IMG/VR virus record: IMGVR_UViG_3300001589_000087
Coordinates: 1-31,036 of that record
Length of the DNA: 31,036 nt
DNA from: a virus
Direction: 5' to 3' (one strand)
Shown here: one piece after another, positions 25,724-31,036 of the stretch
How the letters are laid out: every line of letters starts with the position of its first letter
Position numbering within the stretch: the first letter of the stretch is position 1
Program-made: the position numbers and the translations under genes
The notes under the pieces: generated by a model
Databases searched by the model: none
The model's input: only the letters and a program-made list of their open reading frames with translations
What the model was told of the DNA's origin: nothing

Positions 25724-25869
25724 TAGTTCTTAAGCTCCTATTAGGATTAGGTAAAGAAGAAGAATTCAATCCAACTATATTCAATATATTCATAACAGCT
25801 ATTGCTCTAGGATCAGCTTTCTTTGGTTCAATACTTCTTATAATCTATATAATATTATCTATCATATAA
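25720..25869 (+). CDS. Small hydrophobic peptide, GTG start (49 aa)
   Basis: A GTG at 25720 overlaps the tape-measure stop as GTGA and opens a frame of 49 residues: MIVLKLLLGLGKEEEFNPTI then a continuous hydrophobic stretch to the C-terminus (FNIFITAIALGSAFFGSILL, IIYIILSII). There is one long or two close membrane spans and very few charges after residue 15. No strong ribosome binding site is seen, so translation would depend on coupling to the tape measure. It fills the space up to the terminator exactly. It could be a small holin, pinholin or spanin-like peptide, but this is a guess. I read it as a likely gene because of the GTGA overlap and clean membrane pattern. Confidence 0.6.
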   Translation: MIVLKLLLGLGKEEEFNPTIFNIFITAIALGSAFFGSILLIIYIILSII

Positions 25870-25871
25870 AA

Positions 25872-25897
25872 AAAAGGAGCCATTTCTGACTCCTTTT
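25872..25897. terminator. Bidirectional intrinsic terminator between convergent operons
   Basis: AAAAGGAG (25872-25879) and CTCCTTTT (25890-25897) form an 8-bp stem with a 10-base loop. On the minus strand the stem is followed by a long run of Ts (about 8), a strong terminator for the gp32 operon. On the plus strand it ends in TTTT and can serve the tape-measure operon. Confidence 0.85.
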
Positions 25898-25912
25898 CGA
25901 AATTAATTAAGA

Positions 25913-26815
25913 TTAATTTTCTTCAGCTAATTTAGCAAAGTAAGATAAAGTATCATCTTCTCCAGCTGCTGGTGCTGAATCCATTACTGGTTCAGCTACA
26001 TTTCCAACTTTTGGAGCTTCAGCTACTTGAGCTGTTGGAGCTGATTGAACTGGTTCCATACCAGCATCAACACCTAAAACTCTGTTCATCTTCATTTTTA
26101 GCTCATCATATGACTTATAATTACTTTCAGAAGTAAATTCACTTAGTGAGTGAATGTTATTATAAACTTCTTCTAGTCTTTCCTCTTCGCCATTATGTAG
26201 AGCAGCGACTGAAGCAAATTCTGATTTATCATAATTTGTCCAACCTTCTACTTTTCTAATTTTGATTTTAAAGTCAGCGCCTTCCCAGAAGTCATAAGGA
26301 TTTACTGGATCTTCGTCTGCAAATTGTGGCTGCATAACATCCATAATTTTATCAAAGATCTTTTTACCAAACTTATACAGTTTGACTTTTCCTTCGTTCT
26401 GTGGGTTTTCTGGATCCGAAACAATTAGAACATTAGAGATGTAGTGTAAACGTCTCTTTCTGTCTCTAGCTGTTTGTTTATCCTCTTCCCTTCCAGAATT
26501 CCATAAAACAGAATTCATTTCAGAAACAGGATCGTCTTCATTGATTGAAGTCCTCGAGTTTTCTATGTACCATAGACCAGTAGGACCTTTAAATCCGTGA
26601 TCCCAGTATCTTACCCATGGAAGATCTTCACCTTCTTTAGCAGGTAGGAATCTAACAACGGCATAACCGTTACCAGCTTTATCCTGCGTTGGTTTCCAAA
26701 AACGATCGTCAACGTATGATTTCGTATCAGTTTTATTTTCAGAAACAGCTTCTGCAGCCTTGACGAGTTTATCGATTGATGAGCCTCGCGTGCTCTTTAG
26801 ATTTGCAAATGACAT
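25913..26815 (-). CDS. gp32: Single-stranded DNA-binding protein gp32
   Basis: The 300-aa protein (T4 gp32: 301 aa) binds ssDNA cooperatively and organises replication, recombination and repair. The N-terminal LKSTRGSSIDKLVKAAEAV holds the LAST-type Lys/Ser/Thr motif for cooperativity. The core reads RFWKPTQDKAGNGYAVVRFL, DLPWVRYWDHGFKGPTGLWY, LWNSGREEDKQTARDRKRRL, NPQNEGKVKLYKFGKKIFDK, EGADFKIKIRKVEGWTNYDK. The C-terminus is acidic (GEDDTLSYFAKLAEEN), the usual partner-binding tail. The protein has no cysteine at all, so the T4 zinc site (His64, Cys77, Cys87, Cys90) is gone, as also seen in cyanophages. Its own sigma70-like promoter lies in the end of gp59, and GGAG sits about 10 bases before the ATG. 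Confidence 0.97.
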   Translation of the reverse strand: MSFANLKSTRGSSIDKLVKAAEAVSENKTDTKSYVDDRFWKPTQDKAGNGYAVVRFLPAKEGEDLPWVRYWDHGFKGPTGLWYIENSRTSINEDDPVSEMNSVLWNSGREEDKQTARDRKRRLHYISNVLIVSDPENPQNEGKVKLYKFGKKIFDKIMDVMQPQFADEDPVNPYDFWEGADFKIKIRKVEGWTNYDKSEFASVAALHNGEEERLEEVYNNIHSLSEFTSESNYKSYDELKMKMNRVLGVDAGMEPVQSAPTAQVAEAPKVGNVAEPVMDSAPAAGEDDTLSYFAKLAEEN

Positions 26816-26816
26816 A

Positions 26817-26867
26817 TTATATTTCTCCGTATTGCATTGTATTTACTGTATTATCCACTTTATTCAT
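26817..26867 (-). other. Short upstream frame in the gp32 leader (16 codons)
   Basis: An ATG at 26867, about 7 bases after the predicted start of transcription, opens MNKVDNTVNTMQYGEI and stops at TAA one base before the gp32 ATG. The frame covers the gp32 ribosome binding site (GGAG). There is no ribosome binding site for it. It may be chance, or it may tune gp32 translation; T4 gp32 represses its own mRNA through its leader. Confidence 0.25.
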
Positions 26868-26880
26868 AATATATAGTTAT

Positions 26881-26909
26881 ATTATACCACATTTCAGTCA
26901 CTTTGTAAA
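26881..26909 (-). promoter_or_regulatory. Sigma70-like promoter for gp32
   Basis: The minus strand reads TTTACA (26909-26904), a 17-base spacer ending TGG, then TATAAT (26886-26881). The -10 is perfect, extended by TGG, and the -35 differs from TTGACA by one base. The start would be near 26874. The element lies over the last codons of gp59. Confidence 0.75.
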
Positions 26910-27497
26910 GGACTTTTTCATTATATTTACCATTTTTTCGCGGTTAAATTCCACGAAAGGCGCATACTTCGTTACTTTGCGATAGATATCCGGCCACATA
27001 ATAGTTTCCGTTATCTTCTTGCCTTCACGAACCATGAACCCAAGAATATCATTTAGTATAACAATTGTTTCTAAATGAAGTTCCTCCCTAATCCATAGTT
27101 GTATAACTAATGGATGTTGGTTATTATGAGAAAGAAACAGATCATCATATGAGATGTTCTCTTCTTCCATCATTAATACTATATTATTTATATCAGTTTG
27201 AAACACACGTGTTATAGATTCACGTATCTTTTTCCACTCTAAATAATTCTTTTCTCCTTCTAATCCATGCATATCTGCTATATAATTATTATCTTTAATA
27301 AAATTAGCAATCATGTAATGTTTGATTTCTTTTGGATAGTTCTTACCTAATTTTGCAAAGAAGAACTTATCTTTCCTAGCAAAAAATGACTTAGGTGTTA
27401 CCGTTGTTTTAAAATTATACTTCAATGCGTCATATCCATCTTGTTTAAAATGAAGTAGTAATGCGTTGTATAATTTGTAAGCTTCAAATGGGTCCAT
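26898..27497 (-). CDS. gp59: gp41 helicase loader gp59
   Basis: The 199-aa protein (T4 gp59: 217 aa) loads the gp41 replicative helicase onto gp32-coated DNA at forks and recombination intermediates. The start MDPFEAYKLYNALLLHFKQD, then GYDALKYNFKTTVTPKSF, ARKDKFFFAKLGKNYPKE and IKHYMIANFIKDN follow the T4 pattern (YDVIKYNW, RRDKYFFQKL). The second half is helical with FQTDINNIVLMMEEE and EELHLETIVILNDILGFM. It starts where gp33 stops (overlap) and its 3' end holds the gp32 promoter. The order 33-59-32 is the same as in T4. The assignment is strong. Confidence 0.92.
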   Translation of the reverse strand: MDPFEAYKLYNALLLHFKQDGYDALKYNFKTTVTPKSFFARKDKFFFAKLGKNYPKEIKHYMIANFIKDNNYIADMHGLEGEKNYLEWKKIRESITRVFQTDINNIVLMMEEENISYDDLFLSHNNQHPLVIQLWIREELHLETIVILNDILGFMVREGKKITETIMWPDIYRKVTKYAPFVEFNREKMVNIMKKSFTK

Positions 27498-27742
27498 TAT
27501 ATTGGTAACTTATTGCCTCCTTTAGCTCTTAAGAGATTAAGCGATCTAGCTTCCTCTTCTACTTTTTGTTTTAACGAATCAGATAATAGTTTCTTAATAT
27601 TGCTATAATCCATACCTCTTTTTTCTATGACAAAGTTTATAGCATCTAAATACGATAATTTCTTTTCAGATACAACTGTTTCTACCGCGATATTAAAGCG
27701 CTTCTTTGTCATTATTTTTTCATCTAGTAAATTTATAGACAT
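27497..27742 (-). CDS. gp33: Late transcription co-activator gp33
   Basis: The protein is 81 aa from the ATG at 27742 (MSINLLDEKIMTKKRFNIAV). A TTG five codons further upstream is also open, but ATG is preferred. The core TKKRFNIAVETVVSEKKLSY, LDAINFVIEKRGMDYSNIKK, LLSDSLKQKVEEEARSLNLL matches the gp33 pattern (T4 gp33: 112 aa). gp33 bridges RNA polymerase and the sliding clamp gp45 so that gp55-containing polymerase fires late promoters, which fits the TATAAATA boxes in this window. The gene begins inside the end of the 388-aa gene and overlaps gp59 at ATAATG. gp55 and gp45 are not in the window. Confidence 0.82.
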   Translation of the reverse strand: MSINLLDEKIMTKKRFNIAVETVVSEKKLSYLDAINFVIEKRGMDYSNIKKLLSDSLKQKVEEEARSLNLLRAKGGNKLPI

Positions 27743-28899
27743 TTTAATAATATACAATCCTTGTTAATTCTGCCTGATGGCTCATTAACTTTTGTGGTTA
27801 AACTTGCGATGAGTTTGTCATTCTGTTTAGCCGTTTGTTGTATAATTAATGGTAATACTTCATCTGGTTTTCTTAGTTTCATGACTTTTGAATCCTCAAC
27901 ACTCCACTTATAGAGTGTCGAACCGCGTACTTCAAAGCCTTTTCCTTGTTCTGCTTTATAGATAAAGAGATTCTTTTGTTTAACGTTGTAAACATATAGA
28001 AGTTCCTTGTCTGGTATAAGCACAGGATTGATTGATGTAAGTTGAGCTTCTTGACTATCTTTACAATAATGTAGTTTCTCAACTTGTTTGTCGGAGGTTT
28101 TCCTCTTAAGTGTTCTTGGTTTTCTAGTAGCAGTAGCTGACATAGAAAGTCTTTGTAATTCAGCAAATATGTTATCCATAGTTTTAAGCATTTTATTCTG
28201 ATCTGTTCTTTTAATATGAGAATATGCTTCCATTGCTTGATCACATTTTTTATTGTACGCATCTGATACTACATCATATTCGAATTGTACAAGTTCTCGT
28301 AACATATTGATTGCTGCGCCTTTTAGATTATGCGCTCTATATAGATCATATACTGGAAATTTAATATCAAAGTTGCCATCTATCCATTCATCTAAAACTA
28401 ATAAGTCCCAATCATGATAGATTGTAGATTCAAATTTAGCTTTTAGTCTTTCAGCTGGAGATATAACTTTTTTAACTGGAGCGTTTTTCTTTTCTTCTAA
28501 AGCGATTTTTCCATTCTTTAAATGTTCACTTATACGTTCTTTAAATACTTCAATCTTATTGTCAGGATATTCCCAACCAACAGCCCACATACGAATGCTT
28601 GAACCTAAACCTTGATTTAATTTCCAATCAGGTATAGCTTTTAATGCTTGTATTTTTTTAGGTGTATAACCCATAATTTCAGTAGCAAATTTTAAATGAT
28701 ATTCTCTGTTTTCTTTAGGACCATAAAAGTAACTGAACCATCTTAATCCACTCATTAATTCACATCTGTATTCAAATGAGTCAGGATCTTTTGGTGTTTT
28801 ACCAGCTTCAAATACGGGCATCGGGCCCATCATTTGCTCATCAAGCGACAGTCTTTGTGCTCTTGTTCTTGTCTTTTTTATTTTTTTCTTTGCTGCCAT
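27733..28899 (-). CDS. Conserved phage protein of unknown function upstream of gp33 (388 aa)
   Basis: The N-terminus is very basic (MAAKKKIKKTRTRAQRLSLD). A central part has YRCELMSGLRWFSYFYGPKE, MGYTPKKIQALKAIPDW and SSIRMWAVGWEYPDN, then a helical region about 200-260. A C-terminal beta part reads PDKELLYVYNVKQKNLFIYK, GFEVRGSTLYKWSVEDSKVM. I recognise it only as a protein of marine T4-like phages; no catalytic motif stands out. In T4 the genes upstream of 33 are dsbA (a dsDNA-binding protein) and rnh. The basic start and the same position suggest a DNA- or RNA-related role, but neither homology is evident. AGGA about 7 bases before the ATG is the ribosome binding site. A GC-rich hairpin lies upstream. 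Confidence 0.85.
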   Translation of the reverse strand: MAAKKKIKKTRTRAQRLSLDEQMMGPMPVFEAGKTPKDPDSFEYRCELMSGLRWFSYFYGPKENREYHLKFATEIMGYTPKKIQALKAIPDWKLNQGLGSSIRMWAVGWEYPDNKIEVFKERISEHLKNGKIALEEKKNAPVKKVISPAERLKAKFESTIYHDWDLLVLDEWIDGNFDIKFPVYDLYRAHNLKGAAINMLRELVQFEYDVVSDAYNKKCDQAMEAYSHIKRTDQNKMLKTMDNIFAELQRLSMSATATRKPRTLKRKTSDKQVEKLHYCKDSQEAQLTSINPVLIPDKELLYVYNVKQKNLFIYKAEQGKGFEVRGSTLYKWSVEDSKVMKLRKPDEVLPLIIQQTAKQNDKLIASLTTKVNEPSGRINKDCILLKCL

Positions 28900-28916
28900 T
28901 GTATTTCCTATAAGGT

Positions 28917-28965
28917 GGCAGAGCTCCGACTAATTGATATTGATAAGGAGCGCCGGAGCTCCGCC
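28917..28965 (-). other. GC-rich 12-bp hairpin in the gap before the 388-aa gene
   Basis: The arms GGCAGAGCTCCG (28917-28928) and CGGAGCTCCGCC (28954-28965) pair over 12 bp with one G-U, around a 25-base loop. The arms are far richer in G+C than anything near. On the transcribed (minus) strand no T run follows, so it is not an ordinary intrinsic terminator. It starts 10 bases after the stop of the 63-aa gene and ends about 17 bases before the next ATG. It could be an mRNA processing or protection element, or a protein-binding site. Confidence 0.75.
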
Positions 28966-28975
28966 GAAAGTTGTC

Positions 28976-29167
28976 TTATGTATTATCTCCATCAAAATAT
29001 TTTACACTAGATTTATCAAAAGGTCCTGGCTTATCTTCCCTGAACTTTGGTAAATTGTTTAAATGTTTTCTAGCTGCCGCTTTGTCTTGCGAAATAATTA
29101 TGCTAGTACCTATTGCAAATACAGCGGATCCTACTAGTAATAGTACTATAAAAATGTTTTCTATCAT
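28976..29167 (-). CDS. Small single-span membrane protein (63 aa)
   Basis: Residues 4-25 (NIFIVLLLVGSAVFAIGTSI) are one clear hydrophobic span, followed by a basic stretch (DKAAARKHLNNLPKFRED) that would lie in the cytoplasm. There is no cysteine lipobox and no clear signal peptidase site, so it is more likely anchored than secreted. Its ATG overlaps the stop of the 115-aa gene as ATGA, so the two are co-translated. I do not recognise the family. Being in an early-type operon, it may act on the host membrane. Confidence 0.75.
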   Translation of the reverse strand: MIENIFIVLLLVGSAVFAIGTSIIISQDKAAARKHLNNLPKFREDKPGPFDKSSVKYFDGDNT

Positions 29168-29511
29168 CTTCTCATCCTAGCTATATCTATAATATGTTGA
29201 TCGTCGATTACTGGAACTGCATTTGATTTATGCATCGTAGCAATTCCTTTAACTAAAGTACCTGTGTATACCATTCTTTCTTTTTTAGCTGTAGAATCAG
29301 GTTTCATTTGAGAAAGTCTTTTAAGAAAGTCTTGCTTTTCAGCTTCTCTTCTATCTGCTGCTTCTTGCGCAGCTTTAGCTTTGATCGGATCGATCTTCAT
29401 TGGTGTAAATGTTGGCCTTTTCTTTTTGACACGGCTGGCCGCATGGTTTTTTCTTTTCCTACCCGTGTGGTCGTATCGTAACGATCCCATATAAAAATTT
29501 GTTGAACTCAT
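29164..29511 (-). CDS. Basic uncharacterised protein (115 aa)
   Basis: The protein is Lys/Arg-rich, notably at residues about 14-35 (HTGRKRKNHAASRVKKKRP). It continues with an Ala/Glu/Lys helix (DPIKAKAAQEAADRREAEKQ) and ends GIATMHKSNAVPVIDDQHII, DIARMRR. This suggests nucleic-acid or ribosome binding but there is no family match that I know. Two starts are possible: ATG 29511, which lies at the very start of a transcript from the strong promoter just upstream, or ATG 29490 (MGSLRYDHTGRKRK), which would leave a 20-odd base leader. Neither has a ribosome binding site. The stop overlaps the next start as ATGA. Confidence 0.75.
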   Translation of the reverse strand: MSSTNFYMGSLRYDHTGRKRKNHAASRVKKKRPTFTPMKIDPIKAKAAQEAADRREAEKQDFLKRLSQMKPDSTAKKERMVYTGTLVKGIATMHKSNAVPVIDDQHIIDIARMRR

Positions 29512-29518
29512 AAGTTAT

Positions 29519-29547
29519 ATTATACCATACTTTAATCGATATGTAAA
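29519..29547 (-). promoter_or_regulatory. Sigma70-like promoter for the 115-aa gene
   Basis: The minus strand reads TTTACA (29547-29542), a 17-base spacer, then TATAAT (29524-29519), with TGG before the -10. The 15 bases around the -10 (29513-29527) are identical to those at the gp32 promoter (26875-26889), as are the -35 hexamer and the spacer length. The start falls about at the ATG 29511. Confidence 0.75.
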
Positions 29548-29786
29548 CGATTAATTTCAATTAATTTCTTTTCTACTTCAGGCCATGATAAATAGCCTAT
29601 TACGTCTGAGGTAATATCTGTATCGTAGCATAATACTCCAAACATATCAAGGACAGCAAGCTCCCATAAGCTTGACTTGCCACCATAAGAACCAGCATGT
29701 TGAATCACAGAAGCCCCATATCCGTTATCAAATTTATAAACCATTTGTAACCCATCATGGAAAGTATTCATTTCAACTGGTATCAC
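29532..29786 (-). CDS. Conserved small phage protein, GTG start (84 aa)
   Basis: The GTG at 29786 is preferred over the ATG five codons later because GAGGAG lies 7 bases before it, while the ATG has no site. It also follows the TAA of the 90-aa gene with no gap. The protein reads NTFHDGLQMVYKFDNGYGAS, VIQHAGSYGGKSSLWELAVL, then VIGYLSWPEVEKKL. I know this pattern from marine T4-like phages as a conserved small protein of unknown role. It is soluble, with no cofactor motif. The 3' end contains the -35 region of the next promoter. Confidence 0.82.
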   Translation of the reverse strand: MIPVEMNTFHDGLQMVYKFDNGYGASVIQHAGSYGGKSSLWELAVLDMFGVLCYDTDITSDVIGYLSWPEVEKKLIEINRLHID

Positions 29787-30059
29787 TTATTGACTCCTCG
29801 TGTATGAATCGATCAACTCATCACCAGTTCTTCTAGAGCCAAAAGTACGTATAACATTTCCATTCTTACGTCTTTCAATAAGACCACCATTAAACTCAGT
29901 ATCAGTTACCATACCATTTTCGATATCTGTCTTAGATTCTTCAGTTTCATACCACATAGACGTCATGCTATGTACATGAACAGATTTAACTCCATCTGCC
30001 CAAACTTCTGCATCAAGCAAAAGTCTTTGTCTTTCGACAACTTCATCATATTGTCCCAT
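29787..30059 (-). CDS. Uncharacterised small phage protein (90 aa)
   Basis: The 90-aa protein starts MGQYDEVVERQRLLLDAEVW with GGAGG 10 bases upstream. It contains VHVHSMTSMWYETEESKTDI and ends RTFGSRRTGDELIDSYTRSQ. There is no membrane span, signal or recognised catalytic motif. The start lies inside the 59-aa gene upstream and its TAA abuts the GTG of the next gene. Context is a run of small, presumably early, accessory genes. Confidence 0.75.
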   Translation of the reverse strand: MGQYDEVVERQRLLLDAEVWADGVKSVHVHSMTSMWYETEESKTDIENGMVTDTEFNGGLIERRKNGNVIRTFGSRRTGDELIDSYTRSQ

Positions 30060-30225
30060 TTTGTAATTTATCCTCCACGATTTTTTTTACTTTATTTTTA
30101 GAATACCATAGGCCTGAAAACATAGTTTCGTTTCCATTACCCCAATCAACATGGTATCTTTTATATCCAAATGGTCTATCAGAAAATATTCTAACATCAC
30201 CATAATTTTCTACTAATAATCGCAT
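30046..30225 (-). CDS. Small uncharacterised protein (59 aa)
   Basis: An ATG at 30225 opens MRLLVENYGDVRIFSDRPFG, YKRYHVDWGNGNETMFSGLW, YSKNKVKKIVEDKLQNGTI and stops at TGA inside the start of the 90-aa gene (14-base overlap). It starts two bases after the stop of the 107-aa gene. It fills what would otherwise be a 168-base hole in a tightly packed operon. The composition, with aromatic and charged residues, looks like a real soluble protein. No family is recognised. Confidence 0.65.
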   Translation of the reverse strand: MRLLVENYGDVRIFSDRPFGYKRYHVDWGNGNETMFSGLWYSKNKVKKIVEDKLQNGTI

Positions 30226-30227
30226 AC

Positions 30228-30551
30228 TTAGATCTGGTATATATACACATCAAGACGCTCAGCGTGTCGAATAGGTAGGGATTGATCGTAAGCCCTAGGA
30301 TTCCTACCATCAGCAAGAGCAGCTCTAGTACGAGGTCCTCTGGCTTGACACTTAACACGGAATTGAGAATAAGATTGACTCCCATACCCGTCTTTCTTTT
30401 GACGGGTTCCGTATTTAAAACGTTTTAATTCTGAATTTATTACTTTGACAGCTTTACGAACTGTTTCCAATTCAAGCATATCACCTGCACTGCCTGTATG
30501 AGCAGTAAATATGTAGCTTTCAGAGCTACGATCTTTCAATTTATTTATCAT
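30228..30551 (-). CDS. Conserved basic phage protein (107 aa)
   Basis: The 107-aa protein has a strongly basic C-terminal half: FRVKCQARGPRTRAALADGR, NPRAYDQSLPIRHAERLDVY. This block seems conserved among T4-like marine phages, but its function is unknown; the charge suggests binding to nucleic acid. The N-terminal half is helical (LELETVRKAVKVINSELKRF). AAAAAGG, 7 bases before the ATG, is a good ribosome binding site. Its start overlaps the gene before by a few bases. Confidence 0.8.
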   Translation of the reverse strand: MINKLKDRSSESYIFTAHTGSAGDMLELETVRKAVKVINSELKRFKYGTRQKKDGYGSQSYSQFRVKCQARGPRTRAALADGRNPRAYDQSLPIRHAERLDVYIYQI

Positions 30552-30555
30552 AATA

Positions 30556-30750
30556 TTACCTTTTTAGTTTTATAAACTTTCTCCTACTTTTGGAGAATTG
30601 TTTTGAAGGACTTTTATAGAAGATCTCTTCCCTAGTCCCAGTTTTGATATATCCTACATTTTGATTTTTTTGGTTAAAAATGTAGGTGTGATTTGGGACA
30701 TTACATCCGGAATCACTCCAATCTGTTATTTCTTTAAAGTACGTATACAT
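30556..30750 (-). CDS. Small uncharacterised phage protein (64 aa)
   Basis: I start the gene at ATG 30750 (MYTYFKEITDWSDSGCNVPN), which overlaps the preceding stop as TAATG; a TTG three codons upstream is open but less likely. The rest reads HTYIFNQKNQNVGYIKTGTR, EEIFYKSPSKQFSKSRRKFI, KLKR. The very basic FSKSRRKFIKLKR end and the WSDSGCNVPNHTY block look conserved. No function is known to me. Confidence 0.75.
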   Translation of the reverse strand: MYTYFKEITDWSDSGCNVPNHTYIFNQKNQNVGYIKTGTREEIFYKSPSKQFSKSRRKFIKLKR

Positions 30751-31036
30751 TAAGCGCAATGTACCATGTCATATATATCACATTCAAGATCATCATGCGA
30801 ATTTTCAGCATCTCTTGCTTTATCTTGAAATGGATCTACTAGTGCGTAGATAGCTGATTCGAGTTCATTAACTTTTTCACGAACTTTGTCTACTTCATAC
30901 GATACATCAACACCGTTATCTTCAGCCATAGTTTCTATTGCCATGTAGATATTACTTGGCATGTCGAGATATTTAATTTCTCTAGTCTTCTCGTTGACCT
31001 CTCCAACTAAGTAACCTAGATCTTCTTTGATCTTAT
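30750..31036 (-). CDS. Coiled-coil protein, 5' end outside the window
   Basis: The frame ends at TAA 30750-30752 and stays open to the right edge, so the ATG at 30962 is probably internal. The codons before it read KIKEDLGYLVGEVNEKTREI, KYLD, with the same helical, charged character as the part after it (YEVDKVREKVNELESAIYAL). The C-terminus is acidic (SHDDLECDIYDMVHCA). At least 94 residues are visible. This is likely a helical early protein of unknown role. If instead translation began at 30962, it would be a 70-aa protein; no ribosome binding site supports that. Confidence 0.65.
   Translation of the reverse strand, partial: KIKEDLGYLVGEVNEKTREIKYLDMPSNIYMAIETMAEDNGVDVSYEVDKVREKVNELESAIYALVDPFQDKARDAENSHDDLECDIYDMVHCA

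Noticed and set aside
27879-28262. 127-aa minus-strand frame inside the 388-aa gene
   Set aside because: It is a shifted reading of the same strand, rich in Lys/Ile/Leu from A-rich codons, without a ribosome binding site. The 388-aa frame is continuous and overlaps gp33 properly.
28917-28965. The GC-rich hairpin as a tRNA or a classical terminator
   Set aside because: There is no cloverleaf or CCA-type end, and no T run follows the stem in the direction of transcription.
30197-30385. 62-aa minus-strand frame with hydrophobic LELLLLMVGILGLTI
   Set aside because: It is an alternative frame of the 107-aa gene, whose basic block and ribosome binding site are better supported.

Overview
The window is a piece of a contractile-tailed (myovirus) phage genome of the T4 superfamily. 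It is strongly AT-rich (roughly one third G+C by eye). The gene content and protein style (gp6, gp8, gp25, gp48, gp53, gp26, gp32, gp59 and gp33 homologues, a DUF4815 giant, an S74-terminated fibre, gp32 without zinc ligands) match marine T4-like phages: the exoT4 group of cyanophages and the SAR11/pelagimyophages. Nothing here fixes the host. No photosynthesis gene, tRNA, integrase, IS element or CRISPR array is visible.

Region 1 (1-21028, minus strand) is a tightly packed late operon for the baseplate and fibres. In order of transcription it holds gp48 (tube cap), gp53, a gp27-like hub protein, a lysozyme-less gp5 spike, gp25, gp6, a 667-aa protein in the gp7 position, gp8, a 1764-aa DUF4815 protein, a 76-aa coiled-coil protein, a 1349-aa fibre with an S74 chaperone end, two small proteins, and a second fibre-like gene cut by the left edge. 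Most junctions are TAATG-type overlaps, which suggests coupled translation.

Region 2 (21029-21080) is a divergent promoter region with two T4-type late boxes (TATAAATA), one per strand, pointing at each other.

Region 3 (21081-25869, plus strand) carries gp4, a conserved virion protein possibly equivalent to gp2, a gp54/gp19-fold tube initiator, gp26, a -1 frameshift extension of gp26 in the gp51 position, a two-TM membrane protein, a tape-measure-like protein, and a 49-aa hydrophobic peptide starting at GTG. It ends in a bidirectional terminator (25872-25897) shared with the next operon.

Region 4 (25913-31036, minus strand) is the replication and late-transcription block. It keeps the T4 order 33-59-32, preceded by a 388-aa unknown protein and a run of small uncharacterised proteins reaching the right edge. 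Two sigma70-like promoters with nearly identical cores drive gp32 and the 29.5-kb gene. A GC-rich 12-bp hairpin separates the small genes from the 388-aa gene.

No new defence or metabolic system stands out. The best leads are the gp26/gp51 frameshift on a T7 run, late-promoter boxes placed so that transcription would start on the ATG of two virion genes, the 12-bp hairpin, the duplicated promoter core, and two small genes that are easily missed.
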